Shown one piece after another: positions 43,484-54,949 of a DNA stretch of 64,000 nucleotides. The notes under the pieces are model-generated. The model saw only the letters and a list, made by a program, of their open reading frames with translations. It ran no database searches and was not told the DNA's origin. This DNA comes from Angiostrongylus vasorum (lineage: Eukaryota > Nematoda > Chromadorea > Rhabditida > Metastrongylidae). The translations under genes and the position numbers were made by a program. Position 1 is the stretch's first letter, and each line of letters starts with the position of its first letter. Location of the stretch: assembly GCA_018806985.1 (NCBI GenBank), contig JADANN010000018.1, positions 1,644,501 through 1,708,500 on the forward strand. The letters run 5' to 3'.

Positions 43484-46400
43484 ATGTCCAAGAAGAAGAT
43501 AGGTCTTGAAGTGCCCCCAGTCTCACGGCCGTTGCACTTGAATCTGCACGAACTGCACTATACACCACCGATACGCTCCAGTCCTGCATATTTAGTGAGA
43601 CCAAGTTGATCTCAGTAATACTTTTATTAGCTTCGTCTACAATTGTGTAGCTTTAACGATCTGTAGTACCTAACTACAATGATGCTGAGATATATGCAAA
43701 ATTCCGGACTACAGATATCTGCGGTGGGGATCGAACTCGCTCTTACCCTTTCTGGAGGTAACGGCGTTCACCACCACACCATACGGGTCCTTCGTTTCGC
43801 CTGTCTCTAGGCTGGTTTTCTATCCACCATTGCCATCAGCAATCACCAGTCAACGGGTTTGATCTAGGGAGCATAAAACGACATTGAACCAAGTTAAGCT
43901 GTAGTATAATTCACAGTGCAATCACTTCTTATTTACTGCGTATTCCTTTAGACTGCCCATAGAGTGGGAACAGCACACGATTAAACTTACTCCACCTGAC
44001 ATCTTAGTGGGTAGAGTTTTAGATTGGTTTTTCAATTAGATTTCCATTAGAATTAGGAAATTTCGAACGAATAATAAAGTGTGGTAGGGTACAGTACGTT
44101 TAAGCTCTGAATAGTGCAAAATCGCCGAGATGTCAGCCATTGTTTCTGAAAAAAAGAAGAGATGCAGTTTGTAAGATGTTACTGTTATTCATGCGGAGGT
44201 TAAGTGAAAGTCAGTCTTTCGATTTAATACGAGGTTCTCTTACAAAATCGATTTCCGGTTAATTCCGGCTGTTCAATTAATATACTTCCTTGGATTGTTC
44301 ATCTAACACGAGGTGGATAGAAAAATACTTTACTCCGCTAAGGTTTCGGCTCTTTCACATTCTTTAGAGCCGTATTGATCTGAGTCGATTGCGCACAATT
44401 GTTCCTCTTTCCGATGTGGGTCTTCGTGATCGCATCGAGCGAATCCCGTGGACTATGGCTCGAATGAAGTAACCTCAGTCGGCACTGCTCTTCTATACAG
44501 GATGATTGCTGTTGATAGTGATTACCCGCTGATAAACGTCTGTTCTTCCCGAAAAATCCATGGTTCACCAGTCAGTGTCATTATCAGGTAGCACACAGCG
44601 TAACAATATTTTAAGAATCGGGCTTCTCTTTAATCTCAGTATCACCAGTAATTTTTTTCTCAAATTTCTTCCGTTTTTTTTGACTTTGTCCGTAAAGAAA
44701 TGACTGGGTCTAAGTTGTTGCGTGGCCATCTTATTGGGTTCTGCAAAAAATCCTTGTTGCATAGCAAGACCATAAAGTGTCTTCAGACAGCATTTTAAGA
44801 TCAAAGCTTTGTAAAGCTGCTTCTTTCAAGGAAAAGAATTACACATTGATGAAGAGATGGTACGAAACGTGCACATTTTCAGTTGAGCTGGCTTATTCTT
44901 TAGAATATCGAAAAAAAGTTTTTGAACATGGAATTTATAAAGCAATTGGAGAGTCCTGAAACGCCAATTTTTCACAAAGTCCATGGTTTCCCATACATAT
45001 TGCTAGAGATTAATTCAATATTCACACCTAACTTCGATTGAAACTTCCGCAAAATAACCACAATGACGCCGAGATATTTGGAAAAGCTGGTGTCTGCGAT
45101 GGAGATCGAAAGCGCTATTTCCCTTTCCAGGGGCTAATGCGTTCACCACAACAACATGCGGGTCCTTAGTTTCTTTTTGTCCTTTCTCTCAGACGTGGTT
45201 TTATAGGTGGATTCCGGAAAAGGACTAGGACACTAGTAAAATCCTCTAACTTCATTTCGATTTTTCATCGACTCCACTCCACCCTAGCCCTCCTAGTGTC
45301 AGTTGTATCCATGCATTACGCTTTACAAAGCCTCTAAAATAATCCATCGTTGCATTACCCTTTCAAACTGCGACAATATTTATTGAGGGAAACTAATTCT
45401 GAGAACTGTTCACGACCTCTGGACCATTTGCTTCTCATTTTACAGCTGGTTCCGCTTCTTTCCATAATTTCTGAGTTTCATGCTTCTCTGCTAGTTTGCT
45501 AGCAGTTCGTCCCCCTGTGTATGATTCTTTCCGGAAGGATTCCTTACGGAGCTCGTGGATCGTTCGCTGCACTATGGGGGGTCTTTGCCTCCTATTTGAA
45601 CAAGTGAGTCATGACTGTCTTATCAGTTACAACAAAGTTTCCACGGCATGATCTCCTCACCAGATGTTTTCGAACAAAATTGTCAGGTAGTTCTTCCATC
45701 ATTATAAGATAATCTGGATGGATTTGTCAGTTTTTACAATAGTGTATTCAAGTAATGTGGAATAACGTCTCCTGGAGAGAAAAGACAAATAATGATTTTT
45801 GCCTTGGCAAGGACTGATCTTACTTAAAGATCAGAACTCATTATCATATTGTTCATTAAATATTCCATAAATCTGCCGCGCTTCCAGGACCATTCGCCAG
45901 GCCTCAGTCAAAAGATCAAAATACCGAAGAAGAAGTACTCTTATGCTGATCCCTTGCAGCGCATGGATACGCCGGTGTTTGACAAGGTGCCAAATTTTTT
46001 GCAACTTGAATTTTTGTGCAATCTCTTTAGTGAAACGTTCCTGGCTGCAAATTTCTGTCCGAGTGCAATATTTTTTCTATTTTGTTTTACACATGAAAAC
46101 GATGAGAGAAAGCGAAAGAGTCACTAAGGAAGGAGTATGTGTTGGTGAAGACGCCGATGATGTTAAGTTCACGAAGAGTTTGAAAGTGATGCATTGAAAA
46201 AAAATGGGAACAGGATAGAGGAGATCCTACGAAATTGACAACGAGAATCCGACCAGAAGTGCAGTAGAACAAGAAAAGTGAAGCACGAATAAAAAAGATG
46301 ATAACTGATAACTGGTTTGGCTCAGAGGTTAAGCAATGAAATGATTTCGTGTGCGTTTAGAATCTAGAGTACACAATTTCTAATATTTGTGGATGGCACC

Positions 46401-47357
46401 CCCGAATACATAAGTCGTTCTTAGGCAGGTGAGATAAAGGTTGTGGTGCAACGCATAAATCCAGTCAGTATTCATTGTTCGCTGCCTTCGACAGACGCCT
46501 CATTCAAATCTCTTAGAATGAAGGGCGTAGCCTGTGTGGCTTGGCTATAAGACGATTATGAATTCACCTCCTATGCAAGTCAACAAAGAAAATAATCCCT
46601 GTTAAAAAATTCCACCCATCTGGACTGGATGTCTCTTCTGTAAAAAGGCAAACCACCTGCTGTCGTCTGCGTGATTAATGATCGAAATCCTAACTGGGAT
46701 GTGCTTTCACGATATTCCCAAAGGTCCAGAAACATCTGGAAACACCGTTTCAGTACTGAAAATAGGAATTTCAATTTTTGACCATTAATAGGAAAAATGT
46801 GGAAATAGAACCGTCAATGTTCGATCAGAAAATGCCTGCTACAAAGTTGTTCTCGTTTCAGAATGAAGTCAGTCATGTCAAGAAAGGTCCTTCTTCTGCT
46901 GCAACCGTCCTGACAATGGCCGGCCTATTCGTTGTAGGAATATTGTTGATGATGAGTGGAATTATTGTTCTATTAGAGGTCAGACCTTATTTATTTAAAT
47001 CAAACTTTCTGTGAATGATTTAAAACTGTTCATCTACTTCTCTTTTCGTCCCCACTAATTTGCATCCGTTGTCCCTAATGCTAAATTTTTATGTCAAAAT
47101 TTTTCTGCATAGGATTTCTTAGATGGAAAGTTCCTTACTTGCAATGCTAAGTAATGATATGGAGTTCCAATATGAGTTATCAGATACACATGAGGTAAAA
47201 TGCCAGCTTGTAGTCAGACAGCTAAACTGCTATTGAGGCCCGCCAAAAAACACATTCTAGCTTCTATTCTAGGTTGGCCAGTGTTTCTATTTATTTCGTT
47301 TCGTAGATGATATATATGTACAATGTGTATATTGCATATGTATTAAATGTTATATGC

Positions 47358-47390
<33 letters not shown>

Positions 47391-50300
47391 TATATACATA
47401 TATAAAGTCATCTATATAAACAAACATATCGTTATCGTAAAGATAATGAGGTCAGAAAAGAGGAGTGCGGATACAACAGCGATCAGAAATGCGCCTGGGT
47501 CAGGGGGAAGAGGGAGAAGAGTGTCGGAATAGGAAGGACCAAAGGGATGACATCGGTCAATATCTTCGAAAGCCGAAACAGTAGACCCTTCTCCTACCCA
47601 TCTTTCACTCTGATTTTAAAGCAAAACTTTCCCGAACCCGAACGCAAGTTACCTATTCTTCTCGATGTTTGGAAACCTTATGAGTGATGTTATGTACGGT
47701 TCGGGTTAAAACGTTTATAGTTCGCAGGTTTTCTTTATTTGAAGAATCTGTAGCAGATTAATCAGCATTCTCACTGATACCCATATAGTGAATCGTAGGG
47801 GCTCCAGGAGACGAAAAAGCTACCAATTCTTTGCCATGTGACGAAGACCGATGCTTGTGGTAGGTTCTCTTTGTCGTACTGACTTTTGCGTTCCGTTAAC
47901 AATCAATCTTTTAAGCAAACCTGTGTAAATGTTGTTGAACGCACTGCATAGCCAAAAAGATGAGATAACTGGTAGGTTGACTGGAGACGACTATGCGTTC
48001 CCTTCAACGATTAACTTCTAGGAACGCTTCGCGTCCTCCTGTCAGTATGCCCAGTTACGTATGGTAGAGGCTGTTAAACTATACATAAGCATTGCTATTC
48101 TTCAATGAGCAAAGACGAGGTACTCGTCTTATACTCTGTGCGAGTGCTTTCTATCAATTAAGTGGAAGACTTATAACGAGTAAAAAGGCCTTCAATAAGG
48201 TAAGACCGCCGAAGCATTAGCTATTGTTTGCTAATAAATGCAATAATACCGTCCTCGTGTTTTTCATTGAACACAAACAGTGAATTATTATGATCAATGG
48301 CGAGGATAACAGAAAGTCGGTCCTGGGATTTGCTACATGGAATATACCTGAGTTGCCTCAGCAAAAAAAGAAATGAAAAAAACAAAGGTCTGCCGCAGAA
48401 GCTGTGAAGCTTTTCGTCTCACTCGAACATAAGAATTCAATGGGCGGTTCTCATTCTCGACCAGGCCGAATAGATATTGTTCCAGTGGTGCCCGGTAAAG
48501 TCTCTAGGTAACTATCGAGATTACGGCGTAACGTTCTACACGTCGCAATATCAGTCTCATTTATTTTTCGTTCTCTTGGTATAAAAGCGACGAAAGAGGA
48601 GAAAAAAAAAGCCAATAGTGAGAGGCTGTATTTATTATCGATGCCTTACTTACCCTCCGGGGTTGAGAAATTGGTACAAGACATGTATAGGAAAAGTTCA
48701 TTCGCTGTAACCAAGTAGGGAACGCTCTAGTCCTTTTATCTCAGGACTTTAGCGAGGATCATCTCGATCAGCATTCAACGACAATCGTGACGAAAGGAAA
48801 GTCAAGCAGCAGCAGAACTCACATGCAAAAGTTGGAAGGCCATCGTCAATGATGGACGCTGGGAAACGAATCAAACGGAAGAAGTGCTGGGATCCGCAAA
48901 GTTGATGCAAAATAACCACATTTCTTAGAAAAGTGGAAAGGAGCAATTTATGAAAGAAAAATTCCTTTAGCTATGCACTTTTCAGTGAGTAGGTGAGATA
49001 TCTAGTGGTTCAGTGTTTGATGGCTCTCATTGGACAGCTGACATTAACAGTACAAGCGTTTATTTTAAAGGAATGGTGGTGCGTTTCGCAGTGATCAGCG
49101 ACAGTCCCCAAACCTCTGGTGTGAATAGTGTGGCTATTTCGGCGATATTATGGAGGCAAGTGGTGCGAGTGGTATAGGCAACGTAATGAGAAGAGAGATC
49201 CCGTCGGGTCTAGATCTCGACGATTATCGCCGTCTTATTCTATCCGTCCTGTCTTCCGTCCACTTAGCGGCCCAGTCTCCTCATCTCGATATGACAAAGA
49301 GAGAAATCACCACCACAACACGCTATTCACCAGTTAAAATATTCCCGGTGTCCAGTTGCAAGATCACGAAACGCAATCGAATTAGAAGCCGCATTCATTT
49401 CAATGACACCGCTACGAAACTAGAAGAGCGGATGCTCATGGGTGTGCCAGAACTACATCAGAGCCTTTGCTTGAAAGCAACTATGAACACTATCTGTGTT
49501 TTTCGAGGATAAATTTCTAAGTTCTATGGATGTTTAACGTGGATTTGCAGAAGGTGAAAGTCCTCTTCTCCGCACTTATCCTCTAAATTTGACTAGATTT
49601 TTCGACTTGGTAAAAAACTCGACGTAACCAGTCCCGAGTGTTCTTAAGCAAGTCAAATTCTTTACCATCTTCACTGTTCCTTCATAATTCTATCAGCAGC
49701 GATCAAAATCCTGCTCATAGACATGTTCAGTGGCTTCTTGCGCTGCTCTAGTTTGAGGACTTTTTCAAACATTGCTGTTCGATTCACAATTAGTAGTGTC
49801 GTTGTCATCAATGGCTGAAGCTCGCTCTCAGCAGATGTATTGTGTTCTTAGTTTTTCGTCTTATCGAACTTCGTTTTTTCATATATACGTAGAAAAAAAA
49901 CTAGCGGCCACTCAACACAAAAGAATCCTAATCCAAGTTGTAGAGCAATCTGGAATTACAGTGTACATCGTTGTCGTCGTTGCGTAAGGATTGGGATTGC
50001 GCATAGAATACTAGATAGTAGTCGAACAAATACTGATCTTATATTACATATTTCCTTTCTAATAGTTTACCACTTCATCGTCAGCGACGTACCTAAGTGC
50101 AACCTACGACGGAGGTTCTACCGGAGTAGAATATCCTGAGCTGAGAAGAAGTTCGACATTTCTATCCGGAGCACTAAACATAGATAAAGGCATATCACAA
50201 CTTAGCCCAATAATGACATGACTCTCCTTTCACCACAAACACTGCAAGTCATTGGCTTCATAGCAAAATTGAAACGCTCTTCGTATTCCTCTAACAAACA

Positions 50301-51359
50301 GCTCACTAACTAATTCTGTTATATGTACGAAACTTCACTGGTGAACGCTAGGCATAAAATTCTTGTTCTCTATGAAAGAGATATCCAGCAGTGGTATCCA
50401 AAAATAATTTAAAACCTGCTGACAATTTGCATTTTATTTACTACCACCTTACCGGAAGAGAAACTAAACATTGATTAGTGCGATACAGACGATCTTAAGA
50501 AGAACGATAATAATAATAACAATAATAACAATAATAGTGTCAATAATAATAAAGGAAAAAATAATGATAACAATAAAGGACAAAGCTCTCGGCGTTGATC
50601 AATCCGTGAGGGATGCGCCATGCATCCGACTTCATTAAGCATCGTTGGACGTGATTGAATGCATATCTGGCCTTTACACGGTCTCCTGGTGGCCTATCGA
50701 TGTATCGAGCCAGTGCTGCTATCCTCCCAGACAAGTCTGGCACCAAATTGCCGACCCCGGAGGGATGGAAGGCTTCGTAGCTCAGGGGCGCGTGGATCGA
50801 TTCCATGTGCGTGTCGCAATGGCACCTCCAACCACTAGGCAACACGCGCCCTTTTTAATGATAGCAATACAAAACTAAATAAAATTACTAACAGGTCACT
50901 CCAGAAAGATCTCAGAGTGATCCGTAATGGTACCTTTGAGTACTTCGGAAGCAGTTACTGAATGTGAATTACGGATACCTCATCAATAAAAATAGAAAGA
51001 GATAAAGGTTCTTTGGCGGTCTTTAAAATAGCGGTTTTCATAGGACTATTGATAGATTACTTTTCAACGGAGTATCATTGTGATAAAACTAATCATTACA
51101 ATTCGAGTAAATACGTCCAAGTGTTATATTTTTATGGAACTTTCGTTTGCAGCACACGGAGACTCCGTTCATCATTACTGGTTGTATGTTTCTGGGCGTC
51201 GGCTTCGCGATGTTGCTGGTCTGTGCGGTCCTGCAACGAAAAAACATTGTGAAATTCGTTCTGGATCTCAATAGTGACCTCTACTTCTTGAACATGAACA
51301 AAAGCTACATGTGGAAGGTGATGTTCGAGAATCGTGCTGAGTTGCCGTTATCGGAATGA
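43484..51359 (+). CDS. two-transmembrane protein, four exons, family not recognised
   Basis: Exons 43484-43594, 45888-45986, 46862-46978 and 51153-51359 all join in phase 0 and give 177 aa. Donors are GTGAGA, GTGCCA and GTCAGA. Acceptors are CTTCCAG, CTCGTTTCAG and CGTTTGCAG. The N-terminus is basic and proline-rich (MSKKKIGLEVPPVSRPLHLN), followed by KIKIPKKKYSYADPLQRMD. Two hydrophobic segments lie at about 86-109 (AGLFVVGILLMMSGIIVLL) and 114-137 (FIITGCMFLGVGFAMLLVCA). A soluble tail has DLNSDLYFLNMNKSYMWK and stops at TGA 51357. A short loop between the helices suggests a hairpin membrane protein with both ends on one side. Clean phases and protein-like composition make the gene model strong; the function is unknown. 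The last intron is 4.2 kb and holds repeats. Confidence 0.75.
43672..43835 (-). repeat. SINE-C copy with intact B box
   Basis: On minus: GGACCCGTATGGTGTGGTGGTGAACGCC (A-box-like) and GCGAGTTCGATCCCCACCGC at about 43723-43740, a perfect B box. This is the copy that makes the tRNA ancestry of SINE-C plain. It lies in intron 1 of the two-TM gene. Confidence 0.88.
44300..44570 (+). repeat. Penelope-terminus-like repeat (family E)
   Basis: AACACGAGGTGGATAGAAAAATAC, CTAAGGTTTCGGCTC, AGAGCCGTATTGATC, AGTCGATTGCGCAC, ATGTGGGTCTTCGTGATCGC and CTATACAGGATGATTGCTGTTG match 40.65 kb in order. Confidence 0.6.
45055..45215 (-). repeat. SINE-C copy
   Basis: On minus: AACTAAGGACCCGCATG, TTGTTGTGGTGAACGCATTAGCCCC, GCGCTTTCGATCTCCATCGC, AGACACCAGCTTTTCC. 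The B box is nearly intact. Confidence 0.8.
45379..45384 (-). terminator. polyadenylation signal AATAAA of the minus-strand exon
   Basis: TTTATT on plus is AATAAA on minus, about 51 bases after the TGA of the exon at 45435-45591. The position is what a short nematode 3' UTR would have. Confidence 0.4.
45435..45591 (-). CDS. apparent last exon of a minus-strand gene, unknown
   Basis: After the acceptor-like TTCAAATAG, one base completes a split codon. Then 51 codons are open and end at TGA (45435-45437): RQRPPIVQRTIHELRKESFR, then KESYTGGRTASKLAEKHETQ and KLWKEAEPAVK. The highly charged, low-complexity-free composition, splice acceptor, stop and nearby AATAAA together look like a genuine 3' exon. 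The opposite strand is interrupted by stops. The upstream exon must end in phase 2; I could not place it. Minus-strand frames at 45640-45715 (LIMMEELPDNFVRKHL) and 46660-46740 (MFLDLWEYRESTSQLGF) have donors in other phases. The exon lies inside intron 1 of the plus-strand two-TM gene, so the genes would be interleaved. I recognise no family. Confidence 0.4.
46979..48625. other. intron of the two-TM gene; (TA)n at 47315-47405
   Basis: Apart from about 90 bp of TA-rich microsatellite I see nothing that recurs or codes. The 61-codon frame at 47347 is mostly the microsatellite. Confidence 0.5.
48630..48915 (+). repeat. SINE-B copy
   Basis: CCTTACTTACCCTCCGGGGTTGAG, TGTAACCAAGTAGGGAACGC, GATCATCTCGATCAGCATTCAAC, AAGCAGCAGCAGAACTCAC, GGACGCTGGGAAACGAATC and GAAGAAGTGCTGGGATCCGC. 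The head is absent. Confidence 0.75.
49150..49512 (+). CDS. unassigned 120-codon ORF in intron 3 of the two-TM gene
   Basis: Starts MEASGASGIGNVMRREIPSG and continues with LDLDDYRRLILSVLSSVHLA to a stop at 49512. The stretch is less AT-rich than its surroundings, and a second frame (49128-49337) with a Ser/Arg-rich peptide is open in parallel, so the true frame is unsure. An acceptor-like GTTTCGCAG lies at about 49089-49097. It could be a nested gene, an alternative exon or an old insertion. No homologue recognised. Confidence 0.22.
   Translation: MEASGASGIGNVMRREIPSGLDLDDYRRLILSVLSSVHLAAQSPHLDMTKREITTTTRYSPVKIFPVSSCKITKRNRIRSRIHFNDTATKLEERMLMGVPELHQSLCLKATMNTICVFRG
50060..50240 (+). repeat. 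family-D repeat, degenerate
   Basis: AATAGTTTACCACTTCATCGTC, GAGCTGAGAAGAAGTTCGACATTTC, AACATAGATAAAGGC. The order matches family D but many positions differ, so this is an old copy. Confidence 0.6.
50505..50577. repeat. (AAT/AAC)n microsatellite at a SINE tail
   Basis: ATAATAATAATAACAATAATAAC... abuts the 3' end of the minus-strand SINE-A that follows. It probably grew out of the SINE tail. Confidence 0.9.
50578..50855 (-). repeat. SINE-A copy
   Basis: On minus: GGGCGCGTGTTGCCTAGTGGTTGGAGGTGCC, TGGAATCGATCCACGCGCCCC (B box), GAAGCCTTCCATCCCTCCGGGG, GACTTGTCTGGGAGGATAGC and GATCAACGCCGAGAGCTTTGTCC. A nearly intact full-length copy, antisense to the surrounding gene. Confidence 0.92.
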
Positions 51360-52590
51360 TAAGACGATAAGACGAGTGCTTCGAACGATCCGCATTGCGA
51401 TTCGAGGACTCCGACACGCATCCATGCCTAGCGTAGAAGCGCGTTAATCACTGAAACCTTATGTCCTTATCGGGCAAGATATGATATTCCGGGTCTTCGG
51501 CCTTATTTGTTCGCTGATTCGGGTAAAATTCCGCAAACTAGAGTAACAACGTCTATGTTTTCCTTTTCCGACTTTAAATATCTTCTGTGTGGAACACTAG
51601 TGTAGTCTCTATGCTCACCTCAGGAATAAGGTTTACCACAGCAATTTCGTATTGCAGTAATCACAATTCGAATATGTCCTTATTTATGTCAAAGAGACTT
51701 CGATAGCAACGGCGGTTACTGCGTCCAGCGTCGTCCTACAGTAAGCCGGACTCCAGCGTGCTTTTGGTGTAGTGCAAAGAGCTTTCGGCACTATGTGTTT
51801 ACTTGATGTTGTATTTAAAAACTGAATACATAAAGATTGCTATGTATGTCTATAGACAAAAAGAAAAGACATAATTGAAGACTAGTGAAAACCAAAAAAC
51901 TCGAAAAGTTTTTAAAGATAGGACAAGAGAGCTATTTCATGAAAATGACACTCTTTAAACAAAAGTGCTTGGACATTTTCCTGAAAAATCACTGAACTAC
52001 TACTCGGTAAAGTCATCCAAGCTGAGTTTGATAGTCTCATCCGGAACCATAACTAAGAGCAAACTTAGGTGGTGGAAGAGCCCAGCACTAAAACAGTTAG
52101 TAGCTTCTCGTCATTAACAGCTGAATCAAAAGCCTTGTAGCGTAAGTGTGCTGCTCTTTGTATCCCGTAGACGAACAGAACTCAATGATTATCTCTGCTC
52201 AGTCAACAGAAGTTCAACATTCTCGAGTGCTCACTGAATATTGGTGAAAGGGTGATTTCATATTGATATGCGCCAAGTTTAGGTGTGGATGAACAACGTC
52301 AAACAAAACCTTAGCTTTTCAGGCTGAAATACAAAAATTGTTATGGCATCAAAAGGGTTACTACATAAAACAATCGGGCAATAGAGGCCCTGCCTTATTC
52401 ATATAAAAATATGTTCGACCACTCCATTGCACAGAATTGATTGGTGGTCACAAAATTGGAAAGTAAAAAACGTTCGCCAACATTCTTGTATCATAATCGT
52501 TTTTCTTTTTTCGGTACGTAATCGTGCTACATTTTCTTTATGGACTATTCGGCTTCGCTAGCATAAATCTAAGGAAGAATAATCGGGACA
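51360..52590. other. intergenic space before the collagen gene
   Basis: A family-D scrap is at 52010-52085 (CATCCAAGCTGAGTTTGATAG, AACCATAACTAAGAGCAAAC). The rest, which should hold the collagen promoter, shows no motif I would name beyond TATAAAAATATG at about 52403. Confidence 0.4.
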
Positions 52591-52744
52591 TCTGTGACTT
52601 CAACAGATGTGGATCCGAGAATGATAAAGAAATTCGGGGCGGAGGCGGCAATCCCAAGCGCCGCCCCAATCGGGAAAGGAGACAGTGGGATCGAGTCGGT
52701 GCCTACAAAGGCCCCTACTTCATCTCAAAGCGACGCAGTCCTCC

Positions 52745-53738
52745 ATGGAGTCCGACGGGCGCACCAAGGCCTACAAATTCGTCGCTTATGCGGCGGTTTC
52801 CTTTTCGATTATCGCTGTGCTTTCTGTAGTTCTGACACTGCCCATGGTTTATAATTATGTCAGTCATGTCCGGCGTCAAATGCAGCACGAGATATCATTC
52901 TGCAAAGTGAGTAAAAACAGCATTTACACTCAATCTCACTTTAACTCCAAATTTATGAACAACTTTAGGCCAGTATTTTTAGGGATCGGCCAAGGACATC
53001 TTTAATGAAGTAAATTACATGAAAGCCAATGCTGCTTTAGCTGCTTCGCGTAACCGCACATCTCGTCAATCAGGCTACCCGACTGGCTACGCGCCCGAAG
53101 TAAACCCAGCACCCAATATTCAATGTGAAAGTTGCTGCCTGCCTGGACCACCGGGACCACCCGGAGCACCTGGAAAGCCAGGAAGGCCCGGACGGCCAGG
53201 AGCACCAGGAACACCAGGATTACCCGGAAAGCCACCAGTTCCTCCCTGTGAGCCCACCACTCCACCACCATGTAAACCTTGCCCACAAGGTCCACCTGGA
53301 CCACCTGGACCACCCGGAGCCCCCGGCGACCCAGGAGAGGCTGGAACACCAGGACGCCCCGGTACCGATGCTGCGCCAGGATCACCCGGACCTAGAGGTC
53401 CTCCTGGTCCCCCAGGAGAAGCTGGTCCGCCTGGACCTGCCGGAGAACCTGGAGTACCTGCCCAAAGCGAGCCACTCTCTCCAGGAGCACCCGGGGAACC
53501 AGGAGACCCAGGACCAACCGGACCACCTGGTCCTCCTGGTGCACCAGGAAAGGACGGACTACCTGGTCCCGCTGGACCTAAAGGAGCACCTGGACCCGAT
53601 GGACCACCTGGAGTCGATGGACAAAGAGGACCACCAGGAGCCCCTGGCCCTGCCGGTACTCCAGGTGAAAAGGGCATCTGCCCCAAATATTGTGCCATCG
53701 ACGGTGGTGTCTTCTTCGAGGACGGAACACGTCGTTAA
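52745..53738 (+). CDS. nematode cuticle collagen, two exons, 305 aa
   Basis: A structural protein of the exoskeleton, secreted by hypodermis and assembled as a triple helix. Exons are 52745-52906 and 52983-53738, joined in phase 0 (GTGAGT donor, GTATTTTTAG acceptor). The Col_cuticle_N domain begins after [12 protein letters not shown], with a signal anchor at about 12-36 ([19 protein letters not shown]) and then [20 protein letters not shown] furin-like RTSR is at about 79-82. C102, C105 and C106 precede the first Gly-X-Y block (109-138). A linker with C143, C151 and C154 follows, then a long Gly-X-Y region with one break (AQSEPLS), and the tail [21 protein letters not shown] with C287 and C291. 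The cysteine layout is typical of the family. I cannot say which Caenorhabditis col gene is the orthologue. Codon use favours GGA and CCA/CCT, as in highly expressed nematode collagens. Confidence 0.95.
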
Positions 53739-53850
53739 AACTTTTGGATCAGGGAGACACGGTAGTCGATTTCGAACTTTGTCGTGCCGTTATCACGTGT
53801 TCACTGTTGTACGTATTCATTATGGTGCAATCAACGTAATTTACACGAAT

Positions 53851-53856
53851 AATAAA
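53851..53856 (+). terminator. polyadenylation signal of the collagen gene
   Basis: AATAAA lies 113 bases after the TAA stop (53736-53738), with a second AATAAA-like word near 53907. Confidence 0.6.
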
Positions 53857-53909
53857 AAAGCTTACTCGACTCGAAGGCTCAAATAAGAAGCATTTTCTAA
53901 GTTAAAATA

Positions 53910-54945
53910 AAACATGGTCAATATTGACGGAAATACTTCAAATTGCTTACGAAGCTTGCGGATCACAGGTGCATTTCAAAGGTCGCGCCTGGAGATAAAG
54001 TCACCATCATACCAAAAGGGGATTTATGCTACCTATATAAATGTGCCCTGACAATCTTATTACAGTTAGAGATGTCTAGATGTAAGTTTTCAAATGGTGC
54101 TAAATTGCAATCTAGTCAAGATACAGTTCTAAGCATGTTTCAACCACTATAAAATGACTATCGGTTTCTTCCAGTCTCTTTTACCGACCATCTGTTTTGG
54201 AGCAGAAACTTATGAAGCCGACAATTTGATAAAGAGCACATCATCACTTTCTGTCGGCGGGATAAAAAGTATCACTGAAAATATTTAAAGATATTTTTAG
54301 TTGCGAACTTCCTTCCACCAGTTTCTTTTTGCGCTTTCTTGGAACTCCTGAAGTAGAACATAATTTGTGTTCATAAATATCGCGAAAACAACCTCGAGAT
54401 CTTTTCCGAAATGATGACGATGGTACTAGAGATAACGAATAACGATCTCCTATGACAAATATCTCATACTCACACGCTACTCAAAGTAACGTCAAGTTTA
54501 TTAGGACAAATCGATTAACCCCTAGGTTTGGAAGCAGCATAGGTGGAGCCAGAGCGCTCTGCACTGATTCGACTAGGGTTAGTGGTCAAGTCGTCGGCGG
54601 TGAATAATTATTTTGAGTATGTGAATGAACCACGAATTCGTTTTCGGAGATAGCTATTCCAGATAGTAATGGTTACGATTTGATACACATCTAACTACCC
54701 CAAAACAATATCGGATACTACTACAGAAAACTGTTACTGAAATAGAAATTGCCTTTTTCTCTCATTTCAAGGTCGGAATCGCATTGAAATCTAAAAGCAT
54801 TCTGTTACAAAAACTCGGCCATAAGAAGCCCCAAAATGATTGTTTGAAACGCGAGCACCATCGAGGAAATGTTCTTCTCCCAGATAATCAGAAATCTTAA
54901 ATATTGCGCTCCTATAACAAATATATTCAAATCTTTCTGAAAGCG
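53910..54945. other. gene-free stretch, nothing recognised
   Basis: Only short frames, and no sequence shared with the window's repeat families. Confidence 0.4.
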
Positions 54946-54949
54946 AGAA

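Noticed and set aside
50540..50878. ORFs of 77-101 codons on both strands
   Set aside because: They lie inside a SINE-A copy. Equivalent frames recur at 1.0, 18.9 and 36.6 kb with different breaks.
53120..53698. 192-codon minus-strand ORF opposite the collagen, rich in Gly and Pro
   Set aside because: It is the mirror of the Gly-X-Y repeats, whose reverse complement also reads as Gly/Pro codons. No start context, splice signals or non-repeat content.
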